Shown one piece after another: positions 22,601 to 33,515 of a DNA stretch of 64,000 nucleotides (position 1 is the stretch's first letter; the number at the start of each line of letters is the position of its first letter). The stretch is from Alnus glutinosa (lineage: Eukaryota > Streptophyta > Magnoliopsida > Fagales > Betulaceae). Both the position numbers and the translations under genes were made by a program. Location of the stretch: NCBI RefSeq assembly GCF_958979055.1, contig NC_084896.1, positions 23,446,501-23,510,500 of the forward strand, in the 5' to 3' direction. The notes beneath the pieces were generated by a model. The model saw only the letters and a list, made by a program, of their open reading frames with translations, had not been told where the DNA came from and ran no database searches.

Positions 22601-23726
22601 GAGCATATTCTAAACCAACATAATAATATTCATATTTTTACTTAAAAAAAAATTGTATATTTATAATAATAGATATAAATATCTTTAAATAATAAAAATG
22701 AGTAATGCTATTTAGTTTTTCTTTTTCTTTTTCTTTTTTTGGTAAGTATAATACTAATGTTATTTAGTTGACTGTTATACAACTGTCATATAATTTGATA
22801 ACGTGGCAATAAAAATCAGCCTTTGGATCAACATACACTTTGCTAAAAAAATAAAAAACAAAGGCTGATTTTTACCTCCACGGCATCCTAATTGTATGGT
22901 AGTAGTATAGCTATCTATTAAATAGCATTACTCAAAGAAAATAAGTATAAATCATCATATTATCCTAGAATCTCCAGACTTTTTATCATCTTCGTGTGTG
23001 TGTGTTAAGAATTTACTGTTTGAGGACATTTCTGGCTTTAAACAAAATTTAACTTTGAAAAATAGAATATTCCGTCCGATTTAACGAGATTTCTTAACGT
23101 AAAGAGGTCTTGGTATGTAAATGGTAGTTCAATGCTATCTTTTGGTGAGGGTGTCAGTTAATTCGTAATGACATATTGACGATGGTCAGTAGTTCATAAA
23201 AAAAATGTAATTACCGTTTAAATCTGTGAGACCTAAATGTGGCACATCCTTATATGATCATTAAAAATTTGTTCAAAGTAATGTAACTATATATATATAT
23301 ATTACAAAATTCCACTTAAAATTTGATATGTTTATTATATATATTGTTAATAAAGCATAAAATTGGTTTTCTTTTATTTCAAGCTTCATCCTATATGTAT
23401 ATATAAACTCTGTTTGGGTGGCTGTCTGTTGGAAGCTGAGGGAGTACGTAGACGACACAGAGGACTACATCAACATAATGCTGGACGACAAACAGAACCA
23501 GCTCCTGCAAATGGGGGTCATGTTAACGGCAGCAACCCTCGTGATAAGTACGTTTATTGTAATAGCAAGCGTTCTGGGCATGAACATCCATATCCCGCTC
23601 TTCACTAATCCAAATATGACGACGGGCATGAAAAATTTCTTGTGGACCGTCGGGGGCGGCACCACCGGGATGATATTCTTTTATGTCTTTGCTATTGCCT
23701 ACTATAAACGCAAGAAATTGCTATAA
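16642..23726 (+). CDS. MRS2: MRS2/CorA-type magnesium transporter, tandem copy B
   Basis: Predicted Mg2+ transporter, sister of copy A. Exons: 16642-17085, 20182-20421, 21009-21137, 21231-21394, 22107-22314, 23436-23726; phases join to 491 residues with no stop. The first five exons have exactly the same lengths as in A, and the last is one codon longer. The GMN motif is at residues 443-445, between GVMLTAATLVISTFIVIAS and a second hydrophobic segment ending FYVFAIAYYKRKKLL. The loop after GMN reads IHIPLFTNPNMTTGMKN and lacks the acidic residues of copy C. Intron 4 (21395-22106) is predicted GC-AG, as in A and C. Intron 1 (3.1 kb) carries the shared TRIM and GGTTA-rich element plus a private retroposon. 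All exons are open, so it is not an obvious pseudogene. Confidence 0.9.
17162..17784 (-). mobile_element. Poly(A) retroposon in intron 1 of copy B, absent from copy A
   Basis: About 620 bp starting with a T-run at 17162-17181 (a poly(A) tail on the minus strand), flanked by the 11-bp duplication AGGGTATAGTT (17151-17161, 17785-17795). Copy A has a single unoccupied AGGGTATAGTT at about 6569-6579. The GC-rich far end (17480-17760) is related in style to 8200-8560 and 54540-54720. Most likely a 5'-truncated LINE copy or a mobilised transcript. Confidence 0.82.
18415..18790. mobile_element. Retroelement-like insertion in intron 1 of copy B
   Basis: About 370 bp present in B but not at the matching place in A (around 7745). 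It includes GATTTACGTGGTTCAGCAAT, a motif type common near LTR retrotransposon ends, and an A-rich left side. A repeated TTTGCAAATACCATGTAC flanks it on the right. Class uncertain. Confidence 0.4.
18975..19400 (+). mobile_element. TRIM/LTR-retrotransposon remnant (copy B intron 1)
   Basis: Counterpart of 8910-9260. The 5' LTR-like block ends TTGTAACA and is followed by a decayed primer-binding site (TAGTATTAGAGC). A purine tract (GAGTGGGAGTGG) then precedes the second LTR, which starts TGTGATGATG. Confidence 0.6.
19425..19850. mobile_element. GGTTA-rich non-autonomous DNA transposon (copy B intron 1)
   Basis: Same family as 9275-9750. It begins near CTGTACAGACGGGCGGTTA and ends near GACCGTCACCACCTGTACA, which are imperfect inverted ends. 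It holds many TAACCGC/GCGGTTA motifs but no coding sequence. Confidence 0.55.
21635..21990 (+). mobile_element. LTR/TRIM-like fragments in intron 4 of copy B
   Basis: Counterpart of 11365-11665: TGTAACACCCATCTCCCACA, then AGTGTTAAGTCTTACATTG and TTTATAAGAGATTTTAAGAA blocks. Old and non-coding. Confidence 0.4.
22700..22933. mobile_element. GAGTAAT-type MITE in intron 5 of copy B
   Basis: Orthologous to 12898-13067. Ends are GAGTAATGCTATTTAGT and AATAGCATTACTC. It contains an extra CT-rich stretch that repeats the ATTTAGTTGACTGTTATAC end. Confidence 0.8.
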
Positions 23727-24130
23727 TATTATTAGTGATCGAACGCCGGCCGGAGAGAGCCCATTGATCGATTGCTACTTCTGCTTGTTATTATCATCAA
23801 TATCATGATCATTCATGGACATCAATCTGAAATGCTTAATTCCGGTGCTGGTTAATAACGCTATACAGTTTTTCTTTTTTCTTTTTTCTTTTTCAGATTA
23901 AAATGGGAAGGTTTAGACATATATATGTAAATCCATGGCAGATTTGATGGACCGTCGGATGATTGGCACTGTCATGTCAAGAACGTGAGATAGTAGTGAG
24001 ATAAAGTATGTTTTCTAGCATTACTTTATGTTAAAGTTACACAAATTTCATGCAAACTGGTATGTAGGAGTTCAAACCAGTTTCACTATGCTAACGTAAC
24101 AGAGTCTATGAACCATTGAATCAATTCTTG

Positions 24131-24175
<45 letters not shown>

Positions 24176-24210
24176 AATAGCTACTAGACCTTGACACCTC
24201 AGCATAATAA

Positions 24211-26537
24211 AATATTTGTTAGATATTAGTGTGATATATAGCATTACTCTTTCCATAATTAATCATGCAATAATAACGCTAAAAACTACATTGCATACAT
24301 ACAAACATTCTACAAATATCCCACAAAGCTGATGAGACAAGGTTTAGTAGTCCTTGGAATTTTCAATTTTTTTTTTCTTACCAAAGGCTGATCTAATAAC
24401 TACTAGACCCTGCTACATCAGCTTTAATTATAAGATATTTGTGAAATGTACGTTTATGTTGTATGTAGCATTACTATATTTTTATCTCACAATACTGACG
24501 TGATAGTCATAACCAATTCTTGAGCCGGTTTTTATTAGAAAAGAAAAAATTAAAAAAAATAATAATAATAATCAAAGATTAATTAAAACTGTCACGTTAA
24601 CTTTGTGGTACAAAAATATGATATAAAGCTTTACTCTTCATGGATGTAAATAAATAATTTATCAACTAATCCTACATCATCTTTTTCTTTTTCTTTTTCT
24701 GACCAAACTAATCTAGACTAAAACCACCTTCGTGATGCCTAGACTCCATTTTTAAATATTTGGATGGGCCATTACTCCAAAACTCACTCACCTTAAAGTT
24801 CTTTAATTAATTCTAGAAAATCATCCCTCATGAGCCATGATGTTACGGACATATATATATATATATATATATATATGTAATTGAAGCAAAGCTAATTACA
24901 AATACATAATTATAAAGCTAAGGACAACTTGGAAGGTGGAGCAGGTCTGCAACTCGAGTGGGATAGGATTACTTAGACAAATTAATCTTCCCACCTCCAC
25001 AATGCACACTACATGCATATTCATGCTTCAAAATATTATATGATAGGTTTTCTTCAAATTGGTTCCGAATTTTTTTTTTTCAATTTGATCTATAAAATTA
25101 TCATACGTCCCTTTAACATATGAAAAATATTTTTTCTTTTTTAATAATATTTTCTCCGACCCTATTAATGCCATTAAAAAAAAGTAAATTCTTCTCTAAT
25201 ACTTAATATCACATGACAATTTTGTAAATATGGTTAAAACCCAAATTTTTTTTTAAAAAAATAAGAAAGAAACTATGTCCATTATTATAACATGATAACA
25301 CCGTCTAATATTGTTCTTTTATAACTTCTTTTTCCAGTAGATATGACTATGACAGTAATTTTAAAAAGTGTCAATTTAGAGTATTTATTTTTTAAATTTT
25401 TTTTTCAATTTCAAACCTCGGTTAGAATTTTTCGTTAAATCCTATCACAATTCTAACTGAGTGGATTTTTTTTTAATAATTCTAATTAGATTAGAATCTT
25501 ATTCTACATTATAATCTTACTTAATTATTATAATTTGAGATAAATGCAATATAGAAATATTCTTTCTTTTTGTAGTTGTAGAAGACGTGTTTTGTTGGAA
25601 TCCAAAAATAAAGAGAGAAACAAAGAATATCACTACTGTGTAAATAAATAGTTTGAGAGTAAGCGTTACACAATCTTGATTTGAATAGATATAAGAATGA
25701 GTAATGATTGAATACCATCCAAATATACAACTTTTCACCACCTTGTCTATGTGGCAAGGTAGTCCCCTACCTTAATTTATTTTTAAAAAATAAAAAAATT
25801 CAAAAAGTAGTAGGGAACCACCTTGCCACATAGACAATGTGGTGAAAAGTTGTATCTTTGGGTGGTATTCAATCATTACTCTATAAGAATATTTGTCCTA
25901 ATCGAAATTACATTAGTAGAAATATAAGCCGAAACATTTCCCGATTGGGTCTCAACTATTGGTAAAGTAGTTATACTTCCTTTACCTAAATGAGAACTTG
26001 ATTTAGCGACTCTTTCCAAAAGTCGTGAATGCAAATAAAAAACATTTGGATAAGCTTCGTACCCCTAATTTTTTAAAATTAAAAAAAAAAAAATTAAAAA
26101 AAATTTGTAAAAGTTTTAAAAGATTCAAGCACGGACATTTTTACAAATTTCGTTAAATTCTGACAAATACTTACATCCTTGCAATTTTTTTTCTTTTTTT
26201 TTCCTAAAAAAAAAAATGGATATTTTGAAAATTTTACAGGATTTAACAGAAAATTCTAAGAGTGTTAAAATAAAAAAAATTAAAAAAAAATTAAAAGATA
26301 GATATCTTAAATTGATATTTTTTAAGGTTTTAATGCTTCCTTGTAAAAGTGATGAATGAGCAAAAGTTATTATTAAAATTTTCCTTTAAAAAAAAAAAAA
26401 TTATTTTCCTAACTGTTGGCCATAGGCATATATATATATATATAGTGTGATTTGCATTATCCGGTGAGAAACAAACGCGGCCTGAGTCACGCTCGTAGCG
26501 TCGTAGCGTCGTAGCAACTGAGAGTTTGGGGCGAGCC
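24211..26537. other. Spacer upstream of MRS2 copy C
   Basis: AT-rich, with (TA)n tracts at about 24137-24173 and 24851-24876 and one clear MITE at 25699-25881. Just before copy C are a TA-run at 26429-26444 that could act as a TATA element (about 95 bases before the ATG) and three tandem CGTAGCGT-type units at about 26490-26515. No gene seen. Confidence 0.6.
25699..25881. mobile_element. GAGTAATGATTG MITE with 9-bp target duplication
   Basis: A 183-bp near-perfect hairpin. The left arm GAGTAATGATTGAATACCA mirrors the right arm, and both carry ACAACTTTTCACCAC and CTATGTGGCAAGGT blocks. Flanks are TATAAGAAT at 25690-25698 and 25882-25890. No coding sequence. The long stem could give small RNAs if transcribed. 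Confidence 0.88.
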
Positions 26538-29500
26538 ATGAGGAACGGACCGGGTGGTCATTTATCGTACCCATCCAGGTCGGGTCTCCCCCAGTCTGAG
26601 GAAGAGCATGACCCGTCCCGGATGGCCTCGACCCTTCCGGCCAGCGGAGGCCACCGAAAGAAGGGCACGGGCGTGCGGGCCTGGCTGGTGGTGGACGCGA
26701 TGGGGCAAGCACAGGTGATCGAGGCCGGCAAGCACGCCATCATGAGGCGCACGGGGCTGCCAGCGCGGGACCTTCGGATCCTGGACCCGCTTCTCTCGTA
26801 CCCGTCGACTGTGCTGGGTCGAGAGCGAGCCATCGTGATCAACCTGGAGCACATCAAGGCCATCATCACCGCCCAGGAGGTGCTGTTGCTCAACTCTCGG
26901 GACCCATCTGTGACCCCTTTTGTTGCGGAGCTCCAGCGGCGGCTAATGCGTCACTACAACGCCACCACTGCGCAGGTTCGGGCCTTGAATTCTCGTTCTT
27001 TTTTCAATCTTATGTTGATTCTGTACATGGGTTTTTGCTCTTGTTGCGTAATGTAATGTTGTGTGTGTTTGTTCTGATAGTTAACCCCAAATTCTCTATG
27101 TTTTTCGGTTTGTATGTTGCTCTTGTGTATCGGTTGTTTGTCTGGTTGTGTAATTATTGGGTTTTATATGTTTTGGTTTGGCATTTGTGTTAGTTTTTTT
27201 TTTTTTTGCCTCAATTTTGTGTGTGGGTGGCTAATTGCGGTGATTTGAGGGACAGTGATTCTGCTTAATAGGAATCGAATTACCAAGCCAGTAAAACGTG
27301 TATAATTTGTATTAAATCAGTTTGCTTTTTTTTTTTTCTTTTTTTTTTAATGTTTTGGGTTTGCTGGTGTATGTTATGTATAGGAGAACGGTGGTGATAA
27401 TCCAAACTGGTCAAATTTGTATGATTTGGGAGAGCCACAATCAAGGACTGGTAGTCCTCAAGATTTCTCTGGAGGGTTTCCACAGTTTCAGGATCAGGAT
27501 CAGGATGAGGAAGACAAGGCAGAGGGGAAACAAGGCCTCGACAATCAAGACGGATTGAAGGTTCTTCCATTTGAGTTTGTTGCTCTGGAAGCATGCCTTG
27601 AGGCTGCATGCAGTTGCTTGGAAAGTGAAGTAAGCATCTTCTTTCTAGTCCAATGGATTATTCTTTCTCTTTTGCTCTTACTTATCAAAAAAAATTCTTT
27701 CTCTTTTGCTCTTGTCTTGTTCAGTCTTGTTTACTATTTCTTATTTCTTTATCATATGTGTTTCAAAATCAGGCAAAGACATTGGAGCAGGAGGCTCATC
27801 CAGCCTTAGACAAGCTGACTTCAAAGATTAGTACTCTCAATTTGGAGCGCGTCCGCCAAATTAAAAGCCGTTTGGTCGCAATTACCGGACGTGTTCAAAA
27901 GGTTGAGCAGTTTTAAGATTGTGAATCACTAGGAATATTTATTATTACTCTATGGTTGTAGTGGGTTGGCATGATTTTATGAACCTGTGCTTGCATATGT
28001 ATAGTTGAGATGACATCATTCATCCATTTAGTCAAAAAGCACACATGAATGAGTTCCTTTGAGGTGCTTCTGATTTATGGTGCTCTCATGCTGATTTCCA
28101 GGTTAGGGATGAACTAGAACACTTGCTAGATGATGATGAAGATATGGCTGAGATGTATCTTACTGAAAAGATGATTCAACAGCTTGAAAATTCTTCTGGT
28201 TCCTCTCTGAGTGAGAATGACGAAATGGATGATGAAGTTCTTCAATCAGACAAGGATGATAGGCACGTAATGATCTCAGTATCATTGTAGTCATAGCCAT
28301 GCCTATTTTCGAATACTTCGTTTTTATCTGCCATGCTAAAGATGCCCCATGTTATTTTTGTTAGGACACCTGCTGAAATCTCACCAGAAGCAGGTGGGGT
28401 TTCTGCTAGTTACAAAGGTGAACTTCGAAACATTGACAACTCCCAAGAGCAAGTTTTTGGTGCACGTAATGCACTTAGTAGAGACAGCCATGGGACCCGT
28501 ACTAGTACTACTACTCACAGTGCTACAGGCAAAAACCTTGATGTGGAGGAGCTTGAAATGTTATTGGAGGCATACTTTGTGCAAATTGATGGCACGCTAA
28601 ACAAACTATCCACGGTATGGAACTGCATCTATGAACTTTCTCTTTCTCTCACCGTATGCTGCCTCGTCCTTCACCCTGCCATACCTAGGTTGACACTTCA
28701 CATGATGTCTGCTTTCCAAATTGTGGACAGACCAACACCTGAACCCATACCCTAATACCAGTATAGGTGGAACATACTTAAAAGAAAATAAAAATAATCA
28801 TCCAAGGAAACCTTGATGTACTTTTGTCCTTTGAGCCTTATGATGTGGGAACTGGAAAGTGATAAGGTAGTCCACCTAGTTGAAGTTCACCTCATCAAAT
28901 ATATCAGTTTCACTTAACAACATAATTCAACATAATGAGTTTGTCTAATAATGATGTTGATGACAACGATGATGATGGTCGCCAAAGCAGTCGGTCATAT
29001 TCTTAAATGCAAGTGCTGCACTATCTACTTTTGGATTCACCATCAAAGACTTTATCTACCTATGACCTTTGGTCTACCCTTGTGAACAGAAGGCAATACT
29101 CTCTGTCTCTAAGAGGCCTGCCTGGTTTGGCATAATGACTGACTGACTTAATTGAAAATACACCTTTTTTTTATTATTAGACAGTGCCAATAAAGTCAAA
29201 GTTTTAGGGAGGTTTTTTTTAATATATTATTAAAAAAAAATTGAGATGTAACAAAACTAACTTCTAAACTAGTAGTTAGATAATTCAGAAAGAATTTCCT
29301 TTGGTCTTTGTTACCTCTCAAATGCAAGGAAGAGTTAGTCAAACATATGCTTCCTAAATTCCAGGGGGAGTTTTGGTAAGTGTTCTTTTTGACATGCCAT
29401 CAAAGGCACAGTATAGTTTAGATTTCCAAGTCAAGTTGTGCTCCCTTTCAAGGTGTTGCTTGGTTGAAGGCAGATAATTTTCACATTTTGATGTTTATTG

Positions 29501-30062
29501 CACTTTTATTTTGGTAGGAAATGAATTTGTGTTGCATACCCCATTCTTCCTTCATTTGATATGGGAAGGAACTTTTAGCTAAAGAAAAATTGGTTTTTTT
29601 GGGGATCTTAATGCATTCATATATGTTTCTACTCCTATAAGTAATACACCAATTCCACTTAAAATTTGATAAGTTTGTTATATATAGTTCTGAAGCTCAT
29701 TTATTGTAGTTTAGGATGCTATTAAAATTTCTAATTTTACAGTCTAATCATTTTTGGTGGTTGTGGCTTCGAAGCTGAGGGAGTACGTCGACGACACGGA
29801 GGACTACATTAACATAATGCTGGATGACAAACAGAATCATCTCCTGCAAATGGGGGTCATGTTGACAACAGCAACCTTGGTTTTGAGTGCCTTTGTCGTG
29901 GTCGCCGGTATTTTTGGCATGAATATCACGATTGAGCTGTTCGATGAGACCAAAGCGGGGATGCCGCAGTTCCTGTGGACCGTTGGGGGTGGTGCAACTG
30001 GCAGTGTATTTTTATACGTGGTTGCTATCGCCTGGTGTAAGCACAAGCGCTTACTAGAGTAG
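26538..30062 (+). CDS. MRS2: MRS2/CorA-type magnesium transporter, compact copy C
   Basis: Predicted Mg2+ transporter and the most family-like of the three copies. Exons: 26538-26975, 27384-27629, 27773-27901, 28102-28262, 28365-28614, 29775-30062; phases join to 503 residues ending at TAG. The first exon is GC-rich (RKKGTGVRAWLVVDAMGQAQ), unlike the AT-rich A and B. GMN is at residues 456-458, followed by the acidic loop ITIELFDETKAGM and a second membrane segment ending AIAWCKHKRLLE. Exon 5 is 42 nt longer than in A and B. Intron 1 is only 408 bp and contains no recognised transposon. Intron 4 (28263-28364) is predicted GC-AG with donor AG|GCACGT; the reading DDRTPAEIS across it is smooth. 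From memory it is nearest to Arabidopsis MRS2-3 (MGT4). It lies about 2.8 kb after copy B in the same orientation. Confidence 0.93.
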
Positions 30063-31359
30063 TGAAGAGGCCTTTGAATGCTAGCGGCTGTTGTGTATCT
30101 GCGCTGGATGTATTTTCTGGAGACAAACACAACTTTTTATTCATCGAAACTGTACTGGGTTACTACCAGTCATACGCTTTGAATGCTGTAAAATTAATGT
30201 GTTAAACAATTTCAACTTGTCTACTTGTATCAACATGTGTTTCGAATAGCGCCATGAAAAGCTATTACAATTCTTAAGCTCATTATAATTTTTTAACGAA
30301 CTGACGTTCTAATTTAGGCTATTGGATTACCTATGCCACTCACTACATTCCCTCGGAAAATGTTCGGGTATTAGAGTTTTTATTACAGGGAAATAATACA
30401 TGAACTTCTAAGTTTTAAGTGAACGTTTGTTGACGTGAAAATGAAAATTATCATTAGATTCGATGGTGATTTTTACTGTCACGTTAAAGAGTGGACTTGG
30501 AGATGCATATAGCATTTTCCTTTACTGCAACTCCTTTACAAACTCATGTAGTAGTCTACATTTTATAAAAATGAGTGTCATGGGTAATTTACATTTTGGT
30601 GGCCAACATGATAAATGTCACGTGGACTGTTACACAGCTGATGTAGACTGCACATCAATTTGTAAGTAGGAACTTATAGTAAAAGTTGTAGTATTCCTAG
30701 CAATATTTAAAGCTGGCAATTTTTTACACCACCTACAAATTCAACATGAACTCAATACGAAATCAGCAAGTTATGATTGAAGGCTTTGACCCATTTAATT
30801 AAATGAGTCAAATTAGGGGTTGACATCTATAATCTTTTACCCATGTCTCAACACCATTTAAACCCGACACGTGACATTTATAACTTATAATTTTCGACAC
30901 AGTCTGCAAACCCAATACGAAATTAGTGTGTTATGATTGAGGAGTTTGACCCATTTAATTAAATGGGTTAAATTATAATTGACCTATATAGTTTCAAACC
31001 CGCTACGTGAACACAAATATTTTATCACTCCACTCCACTCGACTCCACTCCCTCTAAGAATTTGAACAAACTACCCCACATAACATTACATGGGATAGAC
31101 AGTAAAATAGAAACTGCCGCATCCATTATTGAAAATAGACTGTAAAATTCTTTTTACATATGCATTAATGTGTAATCGAGTTTTAGAAGATATTATTCAG
31201 TTATTTGAGGCATACAAGTGGAAGTTACAGAAAGTTAAAAGAGTGACGAAGGAAACCTTATCGTCATCCATAAAACTCTACAGAACTGGTGGTTGTCCTC
31301 GTACCAAAAAGTGAGACAGAAAAAGAGAGGGAAAGAGTTGTTGTAATGGTAGCTCTGTA
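30063..31359. other. Spacer between MRS2 copy C and the lumen-protein gene
   Basis: The 3' flank of copy C is followed by a repeat at about 30735-31020. This has two diverged direct units containing TTTGACCCATTTAATTAAAT and TTATGATTGA, and is a family also seen at 34866-35205 and 36440-37010. The part directly before 31360 should hold the next gene's promoter and 5' UTR; no clear TATA box was identified. Confidence 0.5.
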
Positions 31360-32032
31360 ATGAGTTCATTAGGGCAAAGCATATTGATGGCACTGACTGT
31401 TACAGTGAACAGGTTTGCTTCATCAAACGTCCAGGCAGTCCATAGAAGAGAAAGGAAAAGACCAACTGCCACCACCACCTCAGATATAGGAAGGAGAGGC
31501 CTCCTCCTCTTATCCACAGTGGCTGCTGCTCCCCAAGACAGTGCCTCCAGGACTGAGCTTCTTCAAAGTATTACATATTTATAAGCTTCTATTGTGCTTA
31601 TCTCTTTTAATTTCCACCCTTTTGTTCGGATTAATTAGCAACTGATAATCCTTTCAGAGTATCTGAAGAAGACAGAGGAAAACAAGGCCAAAAATGACAA
31701 GGAGGTAAACATTTCCTGCTGAAACTGCTGTGCTTTTCACATAGTTATCATGGAAGAAAATTATTTAAGGTTGGGTAAAACTTGAAGCGCGAGATTTCCC
31801 TTTTCAAGCAGAATTGAACCATTCTATTTCATGGGGCAATTTTTAAATGCATATTTTGAGCAAAACATGTCCTGGAATTTTGTTTTTTCTTCATTTTTTG
31901 CAGAGGCTGGAAAGTTATTATAAGCGGAATTACAAGGACTACTTTGAGTTCGTGGAAGGATCTTTGAAGGGGAAAGAGGAGCTCTCAGAATCAGAAAAGG
32001 GTATTCATGATTGGCTTCAAAATAACAAATGA
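31360..32032 (+). CDS. Small predicted thylakoid-lumen protein resembling the start of PSI subunit N
   Basis: Three exons, 31360-31567, 31658-31704 and 31904-32032, give 127 residues. Residues 1-40 are rich in Ser/Thr/Arg/Ala like a chloroplast transit peptide. GRRGLLLLSTVAAAPQ (44-59) has a twin arginine, hydrophobic core and Ala-rich cleavage site, as in a Tat thylakoid-lumen signal. The mature part begins TELLQKYLKKTEENKAKNDK. Its YL-K-ENK-NDK-RL pattern recalls the mature N-terminus of PsaN, but the PsaN cysteines are absent, so this is a PsaN-like relative rather than PsaN. The remainder is a charged segment with SYYKRNYKDYFEFVEG. An earlier ATG at 31345 gives only four codons before a stop, so 31360 was chosen. 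Exact function unknown. Confidence 0.8.
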
Positions 32033-32579
32033 AACTATTATAAGCTGCTTAAAAGATGTTCTTGGTGACAACAATTGAACTTTACTGCATCTTTTATTAG
32101 ACCAATGTGATGGCTGATGGGATAGAATTTTATCTTGGGTTCATGGTATGCCATTGTCAAGTTGATCTGGTTCCAATATTATTTGGCTCACATTCGAATT
32201 ATATATATATATGTGAGTACTTCCAAGTGCCAATAGTTGAAAAATGTTCAGTAACTCCTGCTTGGTTGAATTGAGAAAAGCATAAAAGTTTACATGAAAA
32301 TCCAAATCAAATTATTTGGGTATAGCTCGAGTACATGTTGAATGAGTAATCATTTGTTGTTTAAAGCTTATTTAAACTATGGGCAATTAACATATCAATG
32401 TAGGGCCTTCTATGATAGTGATCAAACTTTCTCCTGTGAAATGCTTTGTTTATCATAGGGGGAGAAATAGCTTTAGCAACAAAATTTTCTTCCAAATTGA
32501 TATGTGACAATCGAGCTTGTGATTCTTTTATGTATTTTTCAAAATACACATGAGAATGACATGTATTTTATTCCAAAGT

Positions 32580-33030
32580 AATGGACATCTCCCACCTTGA
32601 GGACGTGTCGCGGAGGACCCATCCTTGCAACCACCTCCGCATGACAAAAGGAGGTGGTTGTGGGGTAGGAAAGTCTCCAGCGACCCACCTCAGAAAGTGG
32701 GTTATGCTCTTTGGGGTGGGTCGCGGAGGACTTTCCCACCCCACGACCACTTCCACAAGAGGTATGAGTCTCCCGTGAGCCACCTTTTTAAGGGTGGGGC
32801 TAGGTCGTCAGAAACCCACCACCCACATGGGTAATGATCGGGAGGAGGCACTCGACCGGCTTTCTCCCCCCACTTTTGAATAAATAAATCCATTTTATTC
32901 TAAAACTGATTTTTATTTTTTCTTATTTTATGTTTTCTTTTTCAATAAAGTAGGTTTGTTTATTTAAAAGTGGAAGGAGAAAGCCGGTCAAGTGCCTCCT
33001 CCCAATCACTACCCCCACCCACATAGGTGT
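32580..33030. repeat. GC-rich foldback element
   Basis: An island of high GC in AT-rich DNA. The arms 32823-32888 and 32958-33023 are inverted repeats sharing AGGAGGCACTCGACCGGCTT and its complement, around an AT-rich loop of about 70 bp. The left part (32590-32790) holds several smaller CCACCTC/GGTGGG palindromes. Looks like a transposon-derived foldback; outer ends not resolved. Confidence 0.65.
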
Positions 33031-33084
33031 TTCTGTTATAGTCATCACCATCCTTTTTTCTATACTTTTTTAAGCGATATAATG

Positions 33085-33515
33085 TAGCAAAAATTAGGCA
33101 TATACGAACGGAACGATTATAACCGCTCCGAACCATTAACCGCATAACCTCTTTCAAAAGCAGTTATAAATAATCACTAACCGCCTAGGCGGAGGCAGTT
33201 AACAGCTTTATGGGTAGGTGGAGGCAGTTAGAAACTTTTAACTGCCTACCCTTACATATATATATTAAAAATTTGTTTGTATTTGGTTATTTGGATTTGT
33301 ATTTAGATATGTTAATTTTGTACCAAAATGTTCAAAAATTATTATTATTATTATTATTTTTTGAAAAAATAAAAACTTGCCCAAAAACCTGCTAAAAGCT
33401 CAAATTAAAAAGTGGTTTTCAAACCGTCAGTTATAAACATAATAATCGCCAACCGCTTATGCGTACGCGATTGCAATTGTTAAAATTTAATAACCGTTTC
33501 TACACCCTTAACAAG
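33085..33515. mobile_element. GGTTA-rich non-autonomous DNA transposon, third copy
   Basis: Has the same TAACCGC, GGCGGAGGCAGTTA and ACTGCCTACCC motifs as 9275-9750 and 19425-19850. Non-coding; ends approximate. Confidence 0.5.
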
